Shown here: in pieces, positions 58,671 to 64,000 of the stretch
Position numbering within the stretch: the stretch's first letter is position 1
Layout of the letters: the number at the start of each line of letters is the position of its first letter
Source of the DNA: Lineus longissimus
Lineage: Eukaryota; Nemertea; Pilidiophora; Heteronemertea; Lineidae
Length of the DNA stretch: 64,000 bases
NCBI RefSeq assembly: GCF_910592395.1
Contig: NC_088322.1
Location: 14,319,431 to 14,383,430 of the forward strand
Direction: 5' to 3'
Notes under the pieces: model-generated
Seen by the model: only the letters and a program-made list of their open reading frames with translations
What the model was told of the DNA's origin: nothing
The model's database searches: none
Made by a program: the position numbers and the translations under genes

Positions 58671-61379
58671 CGAGTAAAAGATAATGCTAGGATCTACGAA
58701 TATATGCTAGTGAGTAATGATAGGATCGAACGCAGAAGAAATTCAGCTCATTCACTAATGTCTGGAGGGACGGCAACATTCTTTCATTCCATATTCCAAG
58801 TATAGATGTTTGCTGAGATAAATCTGGCCCCCTCCCATTTTCTCTTGATGCTTTCGAATTCCTTCATCGATCTCATGTCGTTAAATGGGCTGATGAAAGA
58901 TAATTACCCACTTCTGTGATAGACTGTTCTTCGAGTCGGAGAGTCAAGAGATCTTTACTTGGAAGAGGAGGTTATTGATGTTCATATATCCCTTGATAGG
59001 ACCTGCTACTCTGCTAAGAGTGGCTTGTACCTTCATCTATTTTGTGGTCTCTGGTGCCATGACTTCAAGACGATCAACGGTCTAAAGGGCTGTAAGGCTA
59101 AACGACCTGAGCCATATGGTTTATGCATAGGACCAGATTGTTCTGCCAGAGACTCTTCGTCTTTTTAATGATAAAATCATAAACCTAGAAGTAATGCGGC
59201 TATTTGTGTACATGCATGTTTAATCAGTTCACTATTTCGAGGGCAGTTAACTGCCCATATTTCTTTCGTGAGTAGTTGATGGTGACATATTTTGTCGCAA
59301 AGTGCTGGTCTCATCGAGGCATCCCTCCTCCCTAAGAAACATAGAAGCGTCAACACCTCGGTGACAATACCATTGGTTCGAATGGGGTTGGAAGGCTCTT
59401 CTGATGGTATTGAGTTCAGTATGTACGTAAGGCTATCAATGTCGTGCCACTAGTGGCCCAGCTGTCTGCACCCTCCTCCCTTTCTGCCCCATAAAAATCC
59501 ACGGTAACAAATTAGTTTCTCATTGATTCTTAGGTATATAATGGACCATAGGAGTAATGAGCCGACCTTTATATGCTGATATAATGTTCCTGGATATCAC
59601 TGCAGGGTATTTACCGTGGCACTGGTTATTTCCCTGGCGAATGTTGGTGCCGGTGGATAGTGTCCATCATTAGAGTTCTAAACAGTATCACTATGAGCTT
59701 TATGTTGGATTACAATGAACGACATCGTCTAGATGATCACCTGGACTGAACTCCCTTGGAAATAAGGAAATTACTTTCTTATTGATTCTTGGGTCTCCAA
59801 TAAACCATTGGGAGAATGAGTCTCCGTTTCCACAAATCACTACACGGTATCCTTTTCTAAAACAACTGAATTCAGCGGTTTGGGTTAGCATTGGAATTGA
59901 AGCATTTCATAGAAGCATTTCAAAATCAGTTAAAACCAAGTTATTCTTTTTCTGATTTGAGATGTTTTAGAATAAAAATTGATGCCACACCCTCGGTATT
60001 GATTGTCACACCATAACCGCTCAGATGAAGTTAAAATCCCGGCTTCGCCTCGGTTTTGGTCTACATTTTAGCTCCACCCTCGCGGTTTAGGTGAGACAAC
60101 CAATACCTCCAGTTTGGTATAAACTCTTGCGAGCATTGCACTGTCATCCTTTTCTTGTCGAAATAAGGCTCATGACATAGGGGTTCCCACTAAGAAGGTA
60201 AAGATGGCCACTATGGTTCATTTACCGTCATTAACGAACATGTACACTATGGTTGCCCAGAACTAAAGTAATTGCATTCATTCTCTGAGACTCTGTCAAC
60301 AGGGATCAAATCTAGATAAGTCTAAGGTCATGAAAACCTCACATCATCTCTGTCACAGTACCGGCAGATCTGCTGAGATGGTCCCTTAGCAATTTTGTTA
60401 GTTATTCAAACCTGATAGATAACGTCTAGGGGGTTCAAGGTCAATTCCTTAGTCTTATTTTTATGTCGTCACGGCCCTCAATTTCTTTAACGACCGACCC
60501 TGGCTGTCTTTAAAGAAAATCCCAGAGGACGTGAGTTAAATCCTAAGCGACATACACCAGCTCTGGTGTTGCACGATAAGCTTCAATATCGATGAACTAT
60601 TTAGTCGCGAAATGCATCATGATACGGACAGGGATGTTATAAAATAATGACAGTATGAATGAGAATGTCGCTACTGGGACACGTAATTGAATTGCTCGCG
60701 ATGGCAGTTACCAGGTCGGTCCTTGTCTTCTGTCAGCTTCTTTAAATTGATCGCTCGGAAGTTCAAATTGGAAGTAATTGAACTACGATGGCAGAAGCCT
60801 GTTAAGTCCATGTTTTATCAAACCCTAAAATGTATCAGATCGTAGTGTTAATTGAAATAGAAAGCCTGGGAATGACAGTTAAACAGTTTAGTTCTTATTT
60901 TCGTTCAAGCTTCTGGTGCTGTTGAAAAGCTTATAATTTATCACCCTGGATTTAATTTAAAATCTATGGATTTCATACAGCTGGCCCTGACAATATTTAA
61001 AGTAGTGTATTCGTTATAAACCAATCGTTGCAAATTTCGAACTCAAGTGGGTGTCTAAAATTTGTGTTAAAAATGTTGCACCTAATGACACAGACTCGTG
61101 TAATTGAGTAGAGTATTGTGAATAAATGATTTCCAGAAAATTTCACTCAAATCGTCGAGGACATAAACAGTAAAAACCCGAAATAGTGAAAACGGTGTGC
61201 AGTCTAAAATGTACACAAAATGTATGGTATGCACTAAAATTTGTTTTAATTGCCACCCTCCGCAGACTTTTTTCAAAATAATATCCTCAACAGATTGTCA
61301 TTTCTCGTTGAGTTTTTATTTCAAGAGAATGGGGCAAATGATAAACAAACGCGAGCGGCAAAATGACAACCATGGGAAC
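58671..61379. other. non-coding stretch
   Basis: No exon with paired signals. The frame at 58959-59168 is Cys-containing but lacks an ATG and domain. No clear repeats. Confidence 0.45.
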
Positions 61380-61390
61380 CTGGCGCGTAC

Positions 61391-61481
61391 TATAGTCAGC
61401 TATTGATTGTGAGCTTGGCGCGACAGTCTCCGTGCATCTAGCGAGCAATACAACACCAACAGCACACAGGAAAGAATCCAT
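61391..61481 (-). CDS. possible signal-peptide first exon on the reverse strand
   Basis: A reverse ATG at 61481 (AGCATGG context) opens MDSFLCAVGVVLLARCTETV, a plausible signal peptide with a core of about 11 hydrophobic residues, then a polar stretch. A GTACGC donor opposite 61390-61385 gives phase 1, the usual phase for signal-peptide exons. An overlapping frame from an ATG at 61495 (MANTAWILSCVLLVLYCSLD) is also signal-peptide-like but ends at a stop without a good donor. Only one, if either, can be real. Confidence 0.3.
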
Positions 61482-61826
61482 GCTGTATTGGCCATATCAT
61501 GTCGCAGCACTGTACAGGGAAGGCCCTTTACCAATAACAGTGGGAGAAAAACGCTGGACAGTGATAGTTCACAAACTTTGGGCAGATGGAGTATAGTCAT
61601 AGGATATGACCAGGATTGAGCCGATGGCATTTGGTGTTATCTTCCTCATGTGACCAACCGATGCTGGAATATTAGGACGAGGATGTATTCTCATTGTGTT
61701 GTGTTAAATATGGACCATACTGCTGAGTTCCAGTGAACTGTTGAAAGCTTAAGGATTATCTCGTGTAGATTTACTGACTGTTCGGACTAATTATAGAATT
61801 TTTGCGGGGAATTCTACGCATTTGAA

Positions 61827-61853
61827 ATGGACATGGAGGATGCAGAATCGGAG
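61827..61853 (+). CDS. possible alternative first coding exon, 9 codons, phase 0
   Basis: The ATG at 61827 has an excellent context (TTGAAATGG) and opens MDMEDAESE, followed by a GTTAGC donor at 61854 in phase 0. The donor has T at +3, which is unusual, though A at +4 and G at +5 help. The acidic peptide resembles the exon at 55396. Being so short, it is weak evidence on its own. Confidence 0.3.
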
Positions 61854-64000
61854 GTTAGCTTTGTACATTTTCCTGTTTGCTTTCATAATGCATTGTTACC
61901 ATGACGACCTGTTTATCTTTTTATGGTTGTAGCTCAAGAAAGTGGTTGACGATATGGAGGCTGTATTTATATTATTTTCTCACTGGGCCGGTTTGTAATG
62001 TAGGACTGCATGTAGGGGTGGGGGTGGGGGTTAATATAAGCTGTTACGTTTGGGTACTTGGAAGATGGTTAAAACGTAAACGACAACTATAACAGACATC
62101 CCATCTTGTTGAAAGAAGGGGGTCCTTATATCCCATTGTGATTACTTTCTGGTCGAAAATCCTGATAAGAGTCGTGCAAGCTAGTTTAGACCTCATTCAG
62201 TGTGTGTACATATTGTACATTCTTCACAAGTCTTGTACGGTGCATTGTTAAGATCTTAGACTTAACCTTAACTCAGGATTTGTCAAGAATCTTTGAAGGA
62301 ATATCACTGTACACGAAAATGAATTTTATTTGCATTTTTGACCTGTGTCCTGGATCCCCGCATAAACATTTCTGGTAGAATGGGCATTATGTACCATTAG
62401 GTAGGTGAGGCAGTCAAATCTGCACTGGAAAATCTGGGCTAAAACTTACGAAAAGGCTGAAGTTAGGGGATTGATTCCTGGGCCGCAAAACCAACAAAGC
62501 TGCCACCAGATAACCTCACCCCTCTTTGGCATTTCCAAATGAGATTCCTCTTTGATGGATTGGTTCCTATAACCCCGAGCCGACTTCCCACCAAATGACT
62601 TATAGGCCGTGATTACCCTTGGGGAATTCTGTGGTCTTTGGTCAAAAATTAGTACCTGACGCAATTGGGGTAATAGCATTAGGTGTTGGGACTATGATCT
62701 AGTTATGCTAAGGTAGTGATAGCTAATTAACTGCTTTCTAAAGTATCCTCACGGGTCGGCGACTTAATCGATAGCGATAGTGGTGGTGGTGGGAGGGAAT
62801 ATAATCCTGGATGGTAAATCCGCTCAAAAACTGCTGTTGCTATTACTATCGATTATGAATGAAAATTATATCAGCTATTACAATTTCAAAAAAATCAAAT
62901 TTATCAGTGGACATTGTGGTAAAAAGATGCATTATGAAGGCTTCCAAAACATCAAATTTTCCTCCGTTTTATACTTTCCGTGTTGGTTATTTTTCCACCT
63001 TCAAAAATTGATGTTACGCATTTTGATTTAATTGAAAGACAACAGTTGCCTCGAAGGTTAAATGTACTGTTTCGTGAGTCAGTTTACGCTACCACATTAT
63101 GAACATACTTTTTCATAACTTCCATTATTTTTTGCTGACCCGTGCAAGTTCTGTACACTCAAGTTTTCTAACCTCAGTTGCAAACCTTGTTCACAATATT
63201 GATACTGTACTCCTCTGATTTGCTTGCTGTAAAATTGTGTGAATAAACTTTACATTTCTTGCAAATTTCCTATTTTCTTTTCTCACTCTATGTGTTGTGC
63301 TCTTTTTGATGTGTTTTTGAAACATTTCCTTGTTGTTATCTATCAGGGCTTTCGTTGCCTGTTGTGGTTTTATGGCCCTGTTTACAGTGGAGATCCCTCG
63401 AACCAGATTTTCCTGATAACCTTTCGGGTTACTTCTGTTGCAGATAATGACCATTCACCTTCTGGTATACCTTATTTAGTATGCTAACTGCATTAAAATG
63501 TAGGCTTCCTAACTTTTACAAAGAACTATAAACGGCGAAGTACAACGTATATCAATGTATACTTTATCCAATACTTTTTTCCAAGTGATTTCCAAATTCT
63601 TCGTGCTTCTAAGTACACGCGATTATTTACGAGTGTACCGTAAATGAATTCACACATGACTCGATGACACGATAGACCTTCGTAGTTCGTAGTTCGTCTT
63701 TCATGCGATTTGCGAAACTTTGTGTAGCTGAGGTCTTCGCATGCCATCGCTCATGTAGCAGAACAACAAGAAAAAAAACCAATATCAAAATAAAATGCCA
63801 AAATATACTGTGTCAACCCACCAATAGCATGCCCAGAGCAGTGGTATAACAGAGAAGCCCAGCTGCAACTCTTTTCATACAAAACACTAATGTGTGCAGT
63901 GTTCCATTATCCAAAACACTAGCAAACCCTCCCGAGCAAACCAAACTACTTTTTTGCCACAGTAAACTCGATTATGATATGTACGAATACATTGCGCGAA
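61854..64000. other. non-coding stretch
   Basis: A+T-rich, with a GGGGTGGGGGTGGGGG patch near 62013 and a GTGGTGG patch near 62780. No exon with paired signals. The common acceptor proposed for the first-exon series was not found before the window ends. Confidence 0.45.

Overview
The window looks like A+T-rich, intron-dominated DNA of a marine invertebrate. Long open frames are absent, short coding-like islands end at GT splice donors, and microsatellites, minisatellites and decayed transposons are common. The dispersed repeat at 50.1-51.3 kb (a GCTCACCTCT hairpin followed by a CGT microsatellite) and the frequent TAGGCCTA words remind me of echinoderm, hemichordate or lancelet genomes. The species call is recollection and is weak. 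No complete gene, rRNA, intact tRNA or CRISPR array was found.

The main signal is on the + strand. Scattered from 7.9 to 61.9 kb are short islands that begin with an ATG, are mostly richer in G+C than their flanks, and end in frame (phase 0) at a splice donor. The stronger ones start at 7906, 10877, 20003, 26523, 42188, 43743, 53850 and 55396. Weaker ones start at 14828, 17091, 33970, 49317 and 61827. Most lack a convincing acceptor, and two have upstream in-frame stops close by. I read them as an array of alternative first coding exons, each with its own N-terminus. They would join in phase 0 to one shared acceptor to the right of the window. The body of that gene is not visible, so its family is unknown.

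A second class of + strand start exons ends in phase 2 and encodes a membrane segment: 46248 (clear) and 1629 and 56326 (weaker). Three promoter-like clusters have recognisable sites: CRE plus YY1 at 21.4 kb, NRF1 plus YY1 plus E-box at 40.0 kb with a donor 160 bp downstream, and CCAAT plus CRE at 53.2 kb, about 640 bp before the exon at 53850.

On the - strand there is an immunoglobulin-domain exon at 24.4-24.66 kb with a good acceptor, a possible signal-peptide exon at 61.4 kb, a PIF/Harbinger transposase remnant at 57.3-58.3 kb, and a frame-broken coding region at 51.85-53.05 kb containing an expanded 54/56-bp minisatellite. The rest reads as intron or intergenic DNA with tandem repeats and tRNA-derived SINE fragments.
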